Positions 14,498-22,742 of a stretch of DNA of 31,617 nt are shown here, in pieces. Each line of letters begins with the position of its first letter. Positions within the stretch are counted from its first letter, which is position 1. Source of the stretch: Mageeibacillus sp. UBA3781 (GTDB lineage Bacteria > Bacillota > Clostridia > Saccharofermentanales > Saccharofermentanaceae); the NCBI GenBank assembly GCA_002368805.1, contig DFFH01000041.1, positions 71,547-103,163 on the forward strand, given 5' to 3'. The notes below the pieces were generated by a model. The model did no database searches and had not been told where the DNA came from. It was given only the letters and a program-made list of their open reading frames with translations. The position numbers were made by a program, and so were the translations under genes.

Positions 14498-15097
14498 ATG
14501 AAAAAAGCACTGGCACTTGTCATTTCGGTCATTTTTGCCATACAGACAGCAGGATGTTCCCGCACTCCAAGTCTGGATATAAATACATTTGAAAAATATG
14601 TATTTTCCGATCTCGGGATCACGAAGAGAGAGACCCTTGACAGTTCAGATGGCTACTATTCTCTTGATGATCACTCAGAAAACGTATCTTCTTATCCTCT
14701 TGACCACTACTCTCAGGTATATTTCAGCGCAACAAACGGAACGGTCGGCAAGCTTTACATGCTTTACTATGACTATCAGAATGAATCGGATGCCAGAAAA
14801 TTCTATAATGAAACAGCTGATTCGGAAAAAGAATACGTTATCTCTAACCCGAACACATATAAATCCGAAGCAGGAAATGATTACATCGTGGTAGTATCCA
14901 CCAAGGATGAGCTGACATACAATTTTGAGTGTCTTCAGATCAGAAAAGATATCATTATTTATTCTTCCATCGTTCTTTCCGCATCCGAGCTTGAACGCCT
15001 TGATAAAGATTGGCTGAATAAGGTCGATGATCTTTTTGATGATCTCAGACTCCATTCCCCTTTCGGACTGGAGCCTAAGATCGAGGATCTTATTTAA
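14498..15097 (+). CDS. Small lipoprotein of unknown function
   Basis: This 199-residue lipoprotein has a signal ending QTAGC (Cys20). The ATG at 14498 follows GGAGG by 5 bases; a TTG four codons earlier is in frame but overlaps that site. After the signal there is no long linker. A mixed alpha/beta domain follows, with KLYMLYYDYQNESDARKFYN, then DYIVVVSTK and a helical end WLNKVDDLFDDL. The order of elements resembles the C-terminal domain of the lipoprotein at 7291. It is divergent from the ADP-ribosylglycohydrolase run and converges on the acyltransferase gene, 9 bases apart. No known family recognised. Confidence 0.8.
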   Translation: MKKALALVISVIFAIQTAGCSRTPSLDINTFEKYVFSDLGITKRETLDSSDGYYSLDDHSENVSSYPLDHYSQVYFSATNGTVGKLYMLYYDYQNESDARKFYNETADSEKEYVISNPNTYKSEAGNDYIVVVSTKDELTYNFECLQIRKDIIIYSSIVLSASELERLDKDWLNKVDDLFDDLRLHSPFGLEPKIEDLI

Positions 15098-15106
15098 GAG
15101 ATCCTT

Positions 15107-16384
15107 TTATGCTTTATCTGCTGCGAGCTGCTTTTCCGTATCTTTTTTACGGAAAAGCAGTTTCTTTATACCATCCGTGATGTACTTCTCGATAACTCCC
15201 AGAAGGATCGTCAGTACGAACGTAGTAAATACAAAGATAAGAAGATTGTATTTTTGCACCTTGAACGGGAACTTCCTATTATCCATCAGGAATCTCGAGA
15301 TCTCCAGTGCCATCAGATTCATAAGATATGTATCCAGTGAGAATTTGCCGAAGAAACGGGTCACCGGATTATCCACATGATACTTCATCATAAAGATGAT
15401 AATGAGGAACCCGAGAAGTGCAAAGAGCGGAAGCTGACAGAAATATGTCCGGATCTTATTCTCAATTCCGGGTCCTTTTCCGCTATATTCCGTCCAGTAG
15501 CCGAAAGCTGTCTGACCATAGTTAGACAGAAGATATGCAAGGTATGTCAAAAGAAGGACAATGTGGAACTTCAGCGCATACAGGCGACGGAACCGGGAAA
15601 CGATCGCAGTTTCAAACTGCGCAAACAGAAGTCCTGACAGGAATGCAATAGCAGAGTTTACCCACCACTCACCGTTAAACCACAGGATCTTCTGTTCACA
15701 CCACCACGGGACTTTAGTTCCAGAAAGCCACCAGTTCTTCGGTCCATGCCACCAGGCCATGTGTCCGTTGAAACAGAATCCGATGCCCATACCGATGATC
15801 ACAAGCCCAATGATGGTAAAGCATACCGGACGATTCTTAATAAAGCGGAACGTCAGGAAGAATACCAGATAGAGAATCGCCAGTACCACCGGGAACCAGG
15901 CATATGGATTCATCATGGTAAGTCCCGTAAAATTGCAGATCCACTGCGCCGCCGGCCACTTCACTTTTACGACAAAAGCATAATAGATCGCATACAGGAT
16001 CACATTTACATAAAAAGGCAACAGTATCGACTTAACTATACGGTTTCTGATAAAGCCTTTAAGGTAGTTTTCTTTTGTATTCAAGCTTTTAAGAAGTCCA
16101 TAGCCGGAACAAAAAAAGAATATCGCGACGAAAAAAGCTCCGGCATTTACAAACGGGCTTAATACTCTACTCCGCTGAAAAGCCTCTTCCTGCGAAATAT
16201 GGTGCAGGATAACACCAATCGCGGCAAATCCGCGAAGCGACTTCATCATATCTAGTGAACAGAAATCCTTATGGAAGTCTTTTTTACCAAGTTTACTGGA
16301 ACTGCCCCAGAACAGAAGCATAAAGAAAAAGTAATAGGTAGCGACACGAAGTATCGACCAGATATTGAAGAAATCTTTTAGCAT
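15107..16384 (-). CDS. Acyltransferase 3 family membrane protein
   Basis: This 425-residue membrane protein has about ten hydrophobic spans and the family start LDMMKSLRGFAAIGVILHHISQ, where the paired His residues are the proposed catalytic site. FFFCSGYGLL and the late FFGKFSLDTYLMNLM are also typical. Relatives (OafA/YrhL) move acetyl or other acyl groups onto cell-wall or surface sugars. The substrate cannot be told. The first 40 residues add an extra hydrophobic segment before the core. The last 15 codons contain a perfect inverted repeat that acts as terminator for the convergent gene. The ribosome binding site is GGAAGAAGG. Confidence 0.88.
   Translation of the reverse strand: MLKDFFNIWSILRVATYYFFFMLLFWGSSSKLGKKDFHKDFCSLDMMKSLRGFAAIGVILHHISQEEAFQRSRVLSPFVNAGAFFVAIFFFCSGYGLLKSLNTKENYLKGFIRNRIVKSILLPFYVNVILYAIYYAFVVKVKWPAAQWICNFTGLTMMNPYAWFPVVLAILYLVFFLTFRFIKNRPVCFTIIGLVIIGMGIGFCFNGHMAWWHGPKNWWLSGTKVPWWCEQKILWFNGEWWVNSAIAFLSGLLFAQFETAIVSRFRRLYALKFHIVLLLTYLAYLLSNYGQTAFGYWTEYSGKGPGIENKIRTYFCQLPLFALLGFLIIIFMMKYHVDNPVTRFFGKFSLDTYLMNLMALEISRFLMDNRKFPFKVQKYNLLIFVFTTFVLTILLGVIEKYITDGIKKLLFRKKDTEKQLAADKA
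15128..15166 (+). terminator. Terminator of the small lipoprotein gene, inside the acyltransferase gene
   Basis: CTGCTTTTCCGTA (15128-15140) pairs perfectly over 13 bases with TACGGAAAAGCAG (15148-15160) around a 7-base loop and is followed on the plus strand by TTTCTTT. It starts 30 bases after the plus-strand stop and is wholly within the convergent coding sequence. Confidence 0.75.
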
Positions 16385-16528
16385 AAGAAACCCTTCTTCC
16401 TTTATTTCGTAAGTATTTTCTCACATATTCACTTTATTGGAAACCAAAATAATTAATAATATAGAGTTTCTCCTGTCTTTTAGTATTTGTTTTCGATAAA
16501 AAAACAGAAAATTCATATTTTGATAAAA

Positions 16529-16540
16529 ATGAAATTTCAT
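16529..16540. promoter_or_regulatory. Palindrome in the 215-base divergent spacer
   Basis: The perfect 12-base palindrome ATGAAATTTCAT lies in the very AT-rich gap between the acyltransferase and the lipoprotein genes (16385-16599). A TTGATA at 16520-16525 is a possible plus-strand -35, but no matching -10 is convincing. I found no small gene in this gap. Confidence 0.4.
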
Positions 16541-16599
16541 CTATTCAATAAAATAAAGCTATAGACATCAAGTATTTCCCCCAAAAAAGGAGGAGTGAC

Positions 16600-17763
16600 A
16601 TGAAGAGAAAAATAGCTATTTTCATTTGTTTAACCTTACTTCTTAATCTTCTCTGTGCCTGCAGTTCAAAAGAAGAGTCCACGCAAACATCAAAAAAGAA
16701 AAAGAAGACTAAAAGTCAGACCAATATCACAGAAACTATTGAATCTACTGAAGATATCGATACCTCTGATTCTGAAAAGCCAACTATGACCACAGTTGAG
16801 ACCACAGAGGAACCGACCACTTCCGTCCAGCAGATATCTATCGAACCGGCAGATACCAAGAAGATCAAATGGGTCGAAGTCAAAGATCCTTACGGCTACA
16901 CATCTGTCACTGTACCCGACACCTGGAAAGTCGAATTCATCATGACAGATCTCATCGGATATGGCTTGATTGCTCAAGATGAAACATGTCCTGACCGTAT
17001 TTTTATATTCCAACTTCTTGCATCGCCTTTTGTTAAATCTAAAGAGTCCCATGACTTCTGGGCCAAAAATGCCGGCGGCAACTACATGGGTTCTTCCAAT
17101 GCATTTGTAGATCACCCGTATTTAACTACTCCTACTACAGAAGGCTTCTTCGCTGAGTGTGGCGGAGCATACATGAATCTTAATGATTTTGCGATGATCA
17201 CTAAACTTGAGGAAAACAACCCGCTGTTCGGGGATGTTATAGAAGGAACCTGCAAATCTCCAAACGGAAACTATGTAACCGGTGTTTTTGGCGGCTCGGT
17301 CTGGAATACCATGGATTACTGGATGAGCGGCATTGACTGCGGCTGGTATAGTGTATCTAATCTTTTAGTCATGGCAGCTCCGGAAGAGGACTATACTAAC
17401 TGGATCCCTGTAATGACACAGATGTTTAACTCCATTTATTTCAGTGAGCAGTTCATGCAGGATAGAAACCGTGAATGGGCTCAGATCATAGGAACGTCCC
17501 AGTACCTGGGCAAGATGGCGGATCAGATGGGCGATATGATTATGGATACCTGGAATAAATCGAGCGAAACGCATGATATCCTGTCTCAGATGCGTAGTGA
17601 TTCTACGCTTGGCAGAGAGCGTGTCGTTGATAACGAGACAGGCGAGATATACTATGCCCCTAACGGATTCTCAGATGAATACTATGGCACACGGTATTCA
17701 GCTCTTCCTGAAAATGATCCCAGATACCGAAACCCGGTTGCCGGGACACTCTCAATCGACTGA
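16600..17763 (+). CDS. Lipoprotein with a Lys-rich segment and Thr/Glu linker
   Basis: This 387-residue lipoprotein has a signal ending LLCAC (Cys21). A Lys-rich patch (residues 32-38) and a Thr/Glu/Ser linker to about residue 75 tether the folded part. Residues 90-280 have a PsbP/DUF1795-like opening (YTSVTVPDTWKVEF) and a pattern of strands and amphipathic helices. Residues 285-387 contain the motif LGRERVVDNETGEIYYAPNGF, which recalls a segment common in Clostridia lipoproteins. The ribosome binding site AAGGAGGAG is strong. It stands alone, divergent from the acyltransferase and convergent with trkH. Function unknown; the two-part domain split is my reading. Confidence 0.8.
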   Translation: MKRKIAIFICLTLLLNLLCACSSKEESTQTSKKKKKTKSQTNITETIESTEDIDTSDSEKPTMTTVETTEEPTTSVQQISIEPADTKKIKWVEVKDPYGYTSVTVPDTWKVEFIMTDLIGYGLIAQDETCPDRIFIFQLLASPFVKSKESHDFWAKNAGGNYMGSSNAFVDHPYLTTPTTEGFFAECGGAYMNLNDFAMITKLEENNPLFGDVIEGTCKSPNGNYVTGVFGGSVWNTMDYWMSGIDCGWYSVSNLLVMAAPEEDYTNWIPVMTQMFNSIYFSEQFMQDRNREWAQIIGTSQYLGKMADQMGDMIMDTWNKSSETHDILSQMRSDSTLGRERVVDNETGEIYYAPNGFSDEYYGTRYSALPENDPRYRNPVAGTLSID

Positions 17764-17808
17764 TTCCGGGAAGGATCTGACTCTTTCCTACTTGTAGTTT
17801 CTATATAG

Positions 17809-17845
17809 AAAGTGGCGGTCTCCAAAAGGAACCGCCACTTTTTAT
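17809..17845. terminator. Two-way terminator between the lipoprotein gene and trkH
   Basis: AAAGTGGCGGT (17809-17819) and ACCGCCACTTT (17831-17841) pair perfectly over 11 bases and are followed by TTTATTT on the plus strand. On the minus strand the hairpin is followed by a weaker TTTCTATAT run, so it probably also ends the long infC-to-trkH transcript. Confidence 0.9.
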
Positions 17846-17860
17846 TTCTATAAAAAAGGA

Positions 17861-19312
17861 TCAGCCGAGATGGATCTTCGCTTCCGGATAAACACTCTTC
17901 ACCTTTTTCTTCTCTTTGGTCACAAGTCCCATAGCGAAGGTCAATGGACCGACACGGCCTAAAAACATGACAGGAATAATCGCCATCTGTCCGAAGAACG
18001 AAAACTGCGGTGTCGCTGCCGAGGAAAGGCCTACCGTGCCGAAAGCGGACGCGGATTCAAACAACAGATCCAGAAAGGTAAACTTGCCGGATGCTATAAG
18101 ATCACGTTCGGTCACCGAGAGGATACATGCCAGAAGGATCATAAGCAGGAATCCGAGGGAGAAGATCGTCAGCGCGCGCTGCACTGTGGATCCGGAGACA
18201 CGGTGGTTTCGGATAACCACTTCGTTTTTACCGGTAATATCACACTTGACGGCACTCACAAGGAGAGCAAATGCCTGCACCTTGATACCACCACCGGTCG
18301 AACCTGCGCCTGCACCGATAAACATCAGGATCACACAAAGGATCTTCGTGCAGTCACGCATCGCAAGAAGATCGATAGAATTCATACCTGCGGTTCTAAG
18401 AGACATCGATTGGAATATCGATGCATTCAGCTTCTCACCTATCGATAGATTTCCTATCGTAAGACCGGCATCATTCGTCATCTCCATCAGGAAGATCATC
18501 ACCGCACCGAAAACAAGAAGGAATACCGTCATATAGAAAGCAAGTCTGGTATGAAACTTCATATGGATATTCGTGCGTTCTTTTTTGTCATGTCTGATCA
18601 GCGTTTTGATCTTCTGAGTCGAATAATCGATCAGATCTTTCCACACATGGAAACCAAGTCCGCCGGAGAAGATCAGGAATGTCGCAGTAAGCATGACCAC
18701 TGTATTGGAATTAAAGGCTGTAAAGCTGGAGTACGGTCCGGATGCTGTGTCGCCCATAAGATCGAATCCGGCATTACAGAAGGAAGAAACAGACGTAAAC
18801 AGAGACTTAAATAACCCGTTTCCGTAGCCGAACTCCGGAACAAACTGTGTAGCAAACAGTAAAAAGCCGATAAACTCAAAAGCGAACGTCATAAGCACGA
18901 TCGTTTTAAGAAGTCCCTTTAATTCCGAATATGTGAAACTGCCGCTGTTTTCCTGTGCAAGAACACGCGTCTTTACAGAGATCTTTCTGCGGAAAAGATT
19001 CACAGCGAAAGAATAGATCGTTACAAGGCCAAGACCGCCGACCTGGATCAGAAGCATCAGAACGACCCGTCCAAAAGTATTAAATGTCGATGCGGTATCC
19101 CGAACGATAAGACCGGTCACACACGTAGCAGAAACAGTAGTAAAGAGCGAATCAAAAAAACCGATGCTTTCTCCGGACTTTGTGGCAAAAGGCATCATAA
19201 GAAGAATAGTTCCGATTGCCATGATAAGAAGAAAACTCGCTACTATCACGCGAGCCGGACGATCCATCATCCACTGGATGATCTTCTTTGTCTTACTCCT
19301 TCGAACCAGCAT
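17861..19312 (-). CDS. trkH: K+ uptake translocating subunit (TrkH/KtrB)
   Basis: This 483-residue membrane protein moves K+ (often with Na+) inward. It has four repeats of span-loop-span, each with a selectivity-filter glycine in SATCVTGL, SSFCNAGF, MSLRTAGM and SAFGTVGL. The third repeat is followed by GAGAGSTGGGIK, the intramembrane gate loop of the family. It needs a cytosolic ring of RCK proteins for regulation, and two RCK genes lie directly upstream. Its start codon touches the stop of the nearer one (TAAATG), so translation is coupled. The length is nearer TrkH than most KtrB. Family firm; the Ktr or Trk label is open. Confidence 0.95.
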   Translation of the reverse strand: MLVRRSKTKKIIQWMMDRPARVIVASFLLIMAIGTILLMMPFATKSGESIGFFDSLFTTVSATCVTGLIVRDTASTFNTFGRVVLMLLIQVGGLGLVTIYSFAVNLFRRKISVKTRVLAQENSGSFTYSELKGLLKTIVLMTFAFEFIGFLLFATQFVPEFGYGNGLFKSLFTSVSSFCNAGFDLMGDTASGPYSSFTAFNSNTVVMLTATFLIFSGGLGFHVWKDLIDYSTQKIKTLIRHDKKERTNIHMKFHTRLAFYMTVFLLVFGAVMIFLMEMTNDAGLTIGNLSIGEKLNASIFQSMSLRTAGMNSIDLLAMRDCTKILCVILMFIGAGAGSTGGGIKVQAFALLVSAVKCDITGKNEVVIRNHRVSGSTVQRALTIFSLGFLLMILLACILSVTERDLIASGKFTFLDLLFESASAFGTVGLSSAATPQFSFFGQMAIIPVMFLGRVGPLTFAMGLVTKEKKKVKSVYPEAKIHLG

Positions 19313-19966
19313 TTACTGCACCATCGCTTTCCAGATAGCTTCAATATCCTTCTTCGCGCAAACCATCATGATCTGGTTTCCGGCATGCATGACAGTTTCA
19401 CCGACAGGAGTGATCGTTCCGCCATCTTCACCGGCCATAACTACGACACGCGCACCATGGACGAACTTGTACTGTATCATTGACTTTTCGCAGGCATCCG
19501 AGTTCTTCGACAATACGAACTCGATCAGCACATGATCCGAATTCTTGATACGGTGAACGATACGAAGTCCTTCAAAATCGATCTCCTGCTCGATCATGCT
19601 GGCGAGGATCTGTGTACCTGAAAAAGCACGATCGATACCAAAGTGTTCCATGATATCACGGTTCTTCGGATTATTAACTCTGGCAATCGTCTTGGCGACG
19701 CCGAGATGATTCTTCGCGATCTGACATGCGATCAGATTCGTTTCATCTTCATTTGTAAGAGCAACGATCATATTCGCGCCCTTACATGCTTCACTTAATA
19801 CAGGATAAGAGGATCCGTCACCATGGATAACCTCAGATACCTGGTTATCCGCAAATCTCATAGCGGCGTCATAATCTTTATCAATAACAACGATCTCATC
19901 TGCCTGTTCCAATTCATGGATCAGGTAATAGGCAAGCTTTCCGGCACCAACAATAACGATCTTCAT
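19313..19966 (-). CDS. trkA: RCK-type regulatory protein of K+ uptake, intact nucleotide site
   Basis: This 217-residue cytosolic protein should bind NAD(H), ATP or ADP and gate the K+ channel. It is a single RCK unit: a Rossmann-type TrkA_N domain (residues 1-125) beginning MKIVIVGAGKLAYYL, with the intact GxGxxA site and the acidic VVIDKD strand that binds ribose, followed by a TrkA_C domain (about residues 130-217). Single-unit length is as in KtrA, whereas E. coli TrkA is double. AGGAAAG precedes the start. It sits between the other RCK gene (15 bases) and trkH (0 bases). Confidence 0.93.
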   Translation of the reverse strand: MKIVIVGAGKLAYYLIHELEQADEIVVIDKDYDAAMRFADNQVSEVIHGDGSSYPVLSEACKGANMIVALTNEDETNLIACQIAKNHLGVAKTIARVNNPKNRDIMEHFGIDRAFSGTQILASMIEQEIDFEGLRIVHRIKNSDHVLIEFVLSKNSDACEKSMIQYKFVHGARVVVMAGEDGGTITPVGETVMHAGNQIMMVCAKKDIEAIWKAMVQ

Positions 19967-19981
19967 GTAATGCTTTCCTGA

Positions 19982-20611
19982 TCAGACCTTTTTCTCGGCC
20001 AGGATCAGCTTATCCCCTTTCTCCAGTTTCATAGTCGGCAGAGTCGTCATAAACGAATCATGCCGTACGATTCCGAAAATATGACGGCCTTCCGTATCTT
20101 CGACATCCCTGACTTTCGCGCCTGCAAAGTTTTCATCCATTTCCAGGATCGTAAATGAGATGCTGTTGCCGAAAATATTCGAGATGCACTGACCGGTATA
20201 GTCCTCTTTTGCAGCTTTTCCGTCGATCGCACGGATAAAAGCATCCGCAGTCAGAACTGTAGATGAAATCGACAGGAAACCCGCATCGTCGAACAGATGA
20301 TAATCTTCAGAGGCAAAAACTCTCGTGATAACACTCTTTACATGGAACATATCACGGGCGATCTCGGAAGCCATCAGATTCTGGTTTTCACTGTCGCTCA
20401 TGGCACATACGATATCCATGGATCCGATGTCCGCTTCTCTTAATACGTCAATATCGATAATAACCCCGTTAAAGGTAAGAACACCCAGATTGAACTGTCG
20501 CTCGATCTCCTGCGCCTTCGGATCAACAAGAACACATGTATGTCCTTTTTCGAGCAAACGCTTCATAAGAAAGACACTTGAGCGCGAAGCACCCAAAATC
20601 ATGATCTGCAT
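19982..20611 (-). CDS. Second RCK-type regulatory protein, with an altered nucleotide loop
   Basis: This 209-residue single-unit RCK protein is a paralogue of the next one. The start is the ATG at 20611, 8 bases after GGAGG; the TTG upstream in frame is not used. Its phosphate loop reads MILGASRSSVFLM rather than GxGxxG, so nucleotide binding may be changed. The ribose-binding acidic strand VLVDPK and the later TRVFASEDYHLF still fit TrkA_N, and the last 75 residues fit TrkA_C (GRHIFGIVRHDSF). It might form mixed rings with the intact RCK protein. It lies 18 bases after the methyltransferase gene. Family firm; its functional difference is inferred. Confidence 0.88.
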   Translation of the reverse strand: MQIMILGASRSSVFLMKRLLEKGHTCVLVDPKAQEIERQFNLGVLTFNGVIIDIDVLREADIGSMDIVCAMSDSENQNLMASEIARDMFHVKSVITRVFASEDYHLFDDAGFLSISSTVLTADAFIRAIDGKAAKEDYTGQCISNIFGNSISFTILEMDENFAGAKVRDVEDTEGRHIFGIVRHDSFMTTLPTMKLEKGDKLILAEKKV

Positions 20612-20629
20612 GAATACGGCCTCCAATTA

Positions 20630-21433
20630 TCAGTTATCCGGCGGAAACGCCAGTAAATATCCCAGGATCGATGCCGCAGAAGCAGCATTTAAAGATTCTG
20701 CACGACCGGGCATAGGTATTGTAATCAGTATATCACAACATGAAGAAGTCAACTCACTTAAGCCGTTGGCTTCATTTCCGATCCAGAGCGCTGATGAACG
20801 CGGCAGATCCACTGAACGCAGATCCATCCCGCGAAGATGTCCGCCGATGGACGGAATGCCTTTTTCCTTAAGAACATCGAAGATTTTCGCACTATCGGCA
20901 AAAGAGATCAGCGGAATATGAAAACAGGATCCCATCGAGGCACGAAGGACTTTTTCATTATACGGATCCACAGAATCCTCTGTGAAAAGCACTGCCGTAT
21001 AGCCAAAAGCATCTGCCATACGTATGATCGTTCCCATATTTCCGGGGTCCTGAAGATGTTCCAGTACGATATACCGGCTCTTCCCCTCTTCATATGGAAA
21101 AGCACTATCCGTCTCAGGCGACTTTACGACCAAAGCCATACCTTGCGGGCTTTTAGTCGAAGATAGCTTTAAAAAGAGTGCTTCACTCAATACGATCACT
21201 TCAACTGACGAAAGTCCGGGATAATTCTTCTTCCAGTTCTCCGCAACGGCTTCTTCACCGGAGCGGATCAGGATCACTTCCGGGACAAGACCTGAAATAA
21301 TCGCATCTTCACACAAACGCAAACCCTCGATAAAGACCTTTCCTTGTGTCCGCGCGACCTTACGGTCGTGCAGGGCAGCAAGTGATCGGAATCGAGGGTT
21401 ATCTTTGCTTTTTATCTCTAGATAGCGTCCCAC
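20630..21433 (-). CDS. TrmH/SpoU-family RNA 2'-O-methyltransferase
   Basis: This 267-residue enzyme transfers a methyl group from S-adenosylmethionine to a ribose in rRNA or tRNA. The N-terminal substrate-binding domain (residues 8-100, KVFIEGLRLCEDA) is followed by the knotted catalytic domain with motif 1 LEHLQDPGNMGTIIR, motif 2 LWIGNEANGLS and motif 3 IPMPGRAESLNAASAASIL. The target nucleotide is not predictable; this subtype is often encoded after rplT in Firmicutes. A GTG at 21433 is used as the start, with no strong site upstream, 11 bases after the rplT stop, so coupled translation is likely. Confidence 0.93.
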   Translation of the reverse strand: MGRYLEIKSKDNPRFRSLAALHDRKVARTQGKVFIEGLRLCEDAIISGLVPEVILIRSGEEAVAENWKKNYPGLSSVEVIVLSEALFLKLSSTKSPQGMALVVKSPETDSAFPYEEGKSRYIVLEHLQDPGNMGTIIRMADAFGYTAVLFTEDSVDPYNEKVLRASMGSCFHIPLISFADSAKIFDVLKEKGIPSIGGHLRGMDLRSVDLPRSSALWIGNEANGLSELTSSCCDILITIPMPGRAESLNAASAASILGYLLAFPPDN

Positions 21434-21444
21434 TTCTGAAAGAA

Positions 21445-21798
21445 TCAGAGTGCGCTCTTTGCCTGCTCGCAGAGTGCAGCAAATCCCTTAGGATCAGTGA
21501 TAGCAATATCAGACAGAACCTTACGGTCAAGAGCGATGTCCGCCTTCTTCAGACCGTTCATGAAACGGCTGTAGGAAAGACCATTAACGCGGCAAGCAGC
21601 ATTGATACGCTGGATCCACAGTTTTCTGAAATCTCTCTTCTTATTTCTTCTGTCGCGGTAAGCATAGTTACCGGACTTCATAACCTGCTGGTTAGCAACC
21701 TTGAAGAGCTTGCTCTTGTGACCGAAATAGCCCTTAGCCTGCTTCAAAATCTTATGATGACGCGCTCTTGTACGCATACCTCTTTTTACTCTGGACAT
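21445..21798 (-). CDS. rplT: 50S ribosomal protein L20
   Basis: This 117-residue protein is needed early in 50S assembly. It is strongly basic, with the family start MSRVKRGMRTRARHHKILK and the hallmark RKLWIQRINAACR. Free L20 also represses its own operon by binding the leader upstream of infC. The start follows GGGAGG. It comes 54 bases after rpmI. Confidence 0.98.
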   Translation of the reverse strand: MSRVKRGMRTRARHHKILKQAKGYFGHKSKLFKVANQQVMKSGNYAYRDRRNKKRDFRKLWIQRINAACRVNGLSYSRFMNGLKKADIALDRKVLSDIAITDPKGFAALCEQAKSAL

Positions 21799-21852
21799 GG
21801 TATTAATCCTCCCTTAAAACAATCAAACTTATCAAAATCCGTTCGGTACCGA

Positions 21853-22050
21853 TTATTTATACGGAACCATTGTCTTGATGATCTTCGCATTCGGAGCAGC
21901 GCAGACAGCTGTGTGACGAAGATGTCTCATTCTCTTGCTCGGTCTCTTGCTCAGGATGTGGCGACGGAAAGCCTGGGAGTACAACACCTTACCGGTACCC
22001 GTTACCTTAAATCTTTTCTTAGATGAACTGTGTGTTTTCTGCTTAGGCAT
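21853..22050 (-). CDS. rpmI: 50S ribosomal protein L35
   Basis: This 65-residue basic protein of the large subunit has the family start MPKQKTHSSSKKRFKVTGTG and ends RHTAVCAAPNAKIIKTMVPYK-like. AAGGAGG precedes the start, and the gene lies 25 bases after infC. The order infC-rpmI-rplT is conserved across bacteria. Confidence 0.98.
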   Translation of the reverse strand: MPKQKTHSSSKKRFKVTGTGKVLYSQAFRRHILSKRPSKRMRHLRHTAVCAAPNAKIIKTMVPYK

Positions 22051-22075
22051 GTTTCTATTTCCTCCTTAATCACAA

Positions 22076-22597
22076 TCAGTTTTTCTTCGGAGCAAGGAAC
22101 ATAACCATATTCCTGCCCTCTATCTTTGCCGGCTTGTCGATCTGACCGACTTCTTCGCACAAAGATGCGAACTTTTCCATTACAGCATATCCCTGGTTCT
22201 GATAAGCCATCTCACGTCCACGGAACTTAACGATGACCTTCACTCGGTTTCCATCTTTAAGGAAACGGCAGGCATTCTTCGTCTTGACATTCAGATCATG
22301 ATCTTCTGTGGTCAGCTTCATACCGACTTCTTTTGTCTCGATCACTTTCTGATTCTTACGGGCTTCCTTCTCACGCTTTGCCTGCTCGAACAGATACTTG
22401 CCGTAATCCATTACTTTGCAGACCGGGTTATCGGGATTATTTGCTATCAATACAAGATCCAGTCCTGCAAGATCTGCGGCCTTTCTAGCCTGCTCGATCG
22501 GAACGATACCGACCATAGTACCATCTGCATCAATCAGTCGCACCTTCTCAAAACGAATCTCCTCGTTGATAGGCTGCCCATTATTCTGTCTGGCGAT
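22076..22597 (-). CDS. infC: Translation initiation factor IF-3, with ATC start codon
   Basis: This 173-residue factor binds the 30S subunit and selects start codons. Domain order is normal: an N-terminal domain with INEEIRFEKVRLIDADGT, a basic linker (FEQAKREKEARKNQ), and a C-terminal domain with NRVKVIVKFRGREM. I set the start at an ATC codon at 22597-22595, encoding MARQNNGQPINEE. Reasons: AAGGAGGT lies 8 bases upstream, the encoded N-terminus has full family length, and infC genes classically use AUU or AUC so that IF-3 limits its own translation. A GTG at 22543 would cut off conserved residues and has no site. The start is preceded by an L20-type leader. Confidence 0.93.
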   Translation of the reverse strand: MARQNNGQPINEEIRFEKVRLIDADGTMVGIVPIEQARKAADLAGLDLVLIANNPDNPVCKVMDYGKYLFEQAKREKEARKNQKVIETKEVGMKLTTEDHDLNVKTKNACRFLKDGNRVKVIVKFRGREMAYQNQGYAVMEKFASLCEEVGQIDKPAKIEGRNMVMFLAPKKN

Positions 22598-22736
22598 AAG
22601 AACCCACCTCCTTAATACAAAAACGGAGCGAAACTTTCCCGCTTCACTCCGTCAAAACTTACCTGATATAAGCCACTTTAGTGAACCTCTTCATCGAAAC
22701 TTGAGGTGAGAAGCGGAAACTCCTACTTGCTGTAAC
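22598..22736 (-). ncRNA. L20-type leader of the infC operon
   Basis: This 139-base leader lies between the promoter and infC. It holds GTAGGAGTTTCCGCTTCTCA and then a terminator next to the ribosome binding site. Both position and structure match the ribosomal-protein leaders by which L20 shuts off infC-rpmI-rplT in Firmicutes. I recognise it by context and general form, not by alignment. Confidence 0.75.
22616..22652 (-). terminator. Attenuator terminator in the infC leader
   Basis: ACGGAGTGAA and TTTCGCTCCGT pair (one mismatch) around a GC-rich loop and are followed by TTTTTG on the minus strand. The infC ribosome binding site begins 4 bases later. It should be controlled by L20 binding. 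Confidence 0.85.
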
Positions 22737-22742
22737 TTCAAC

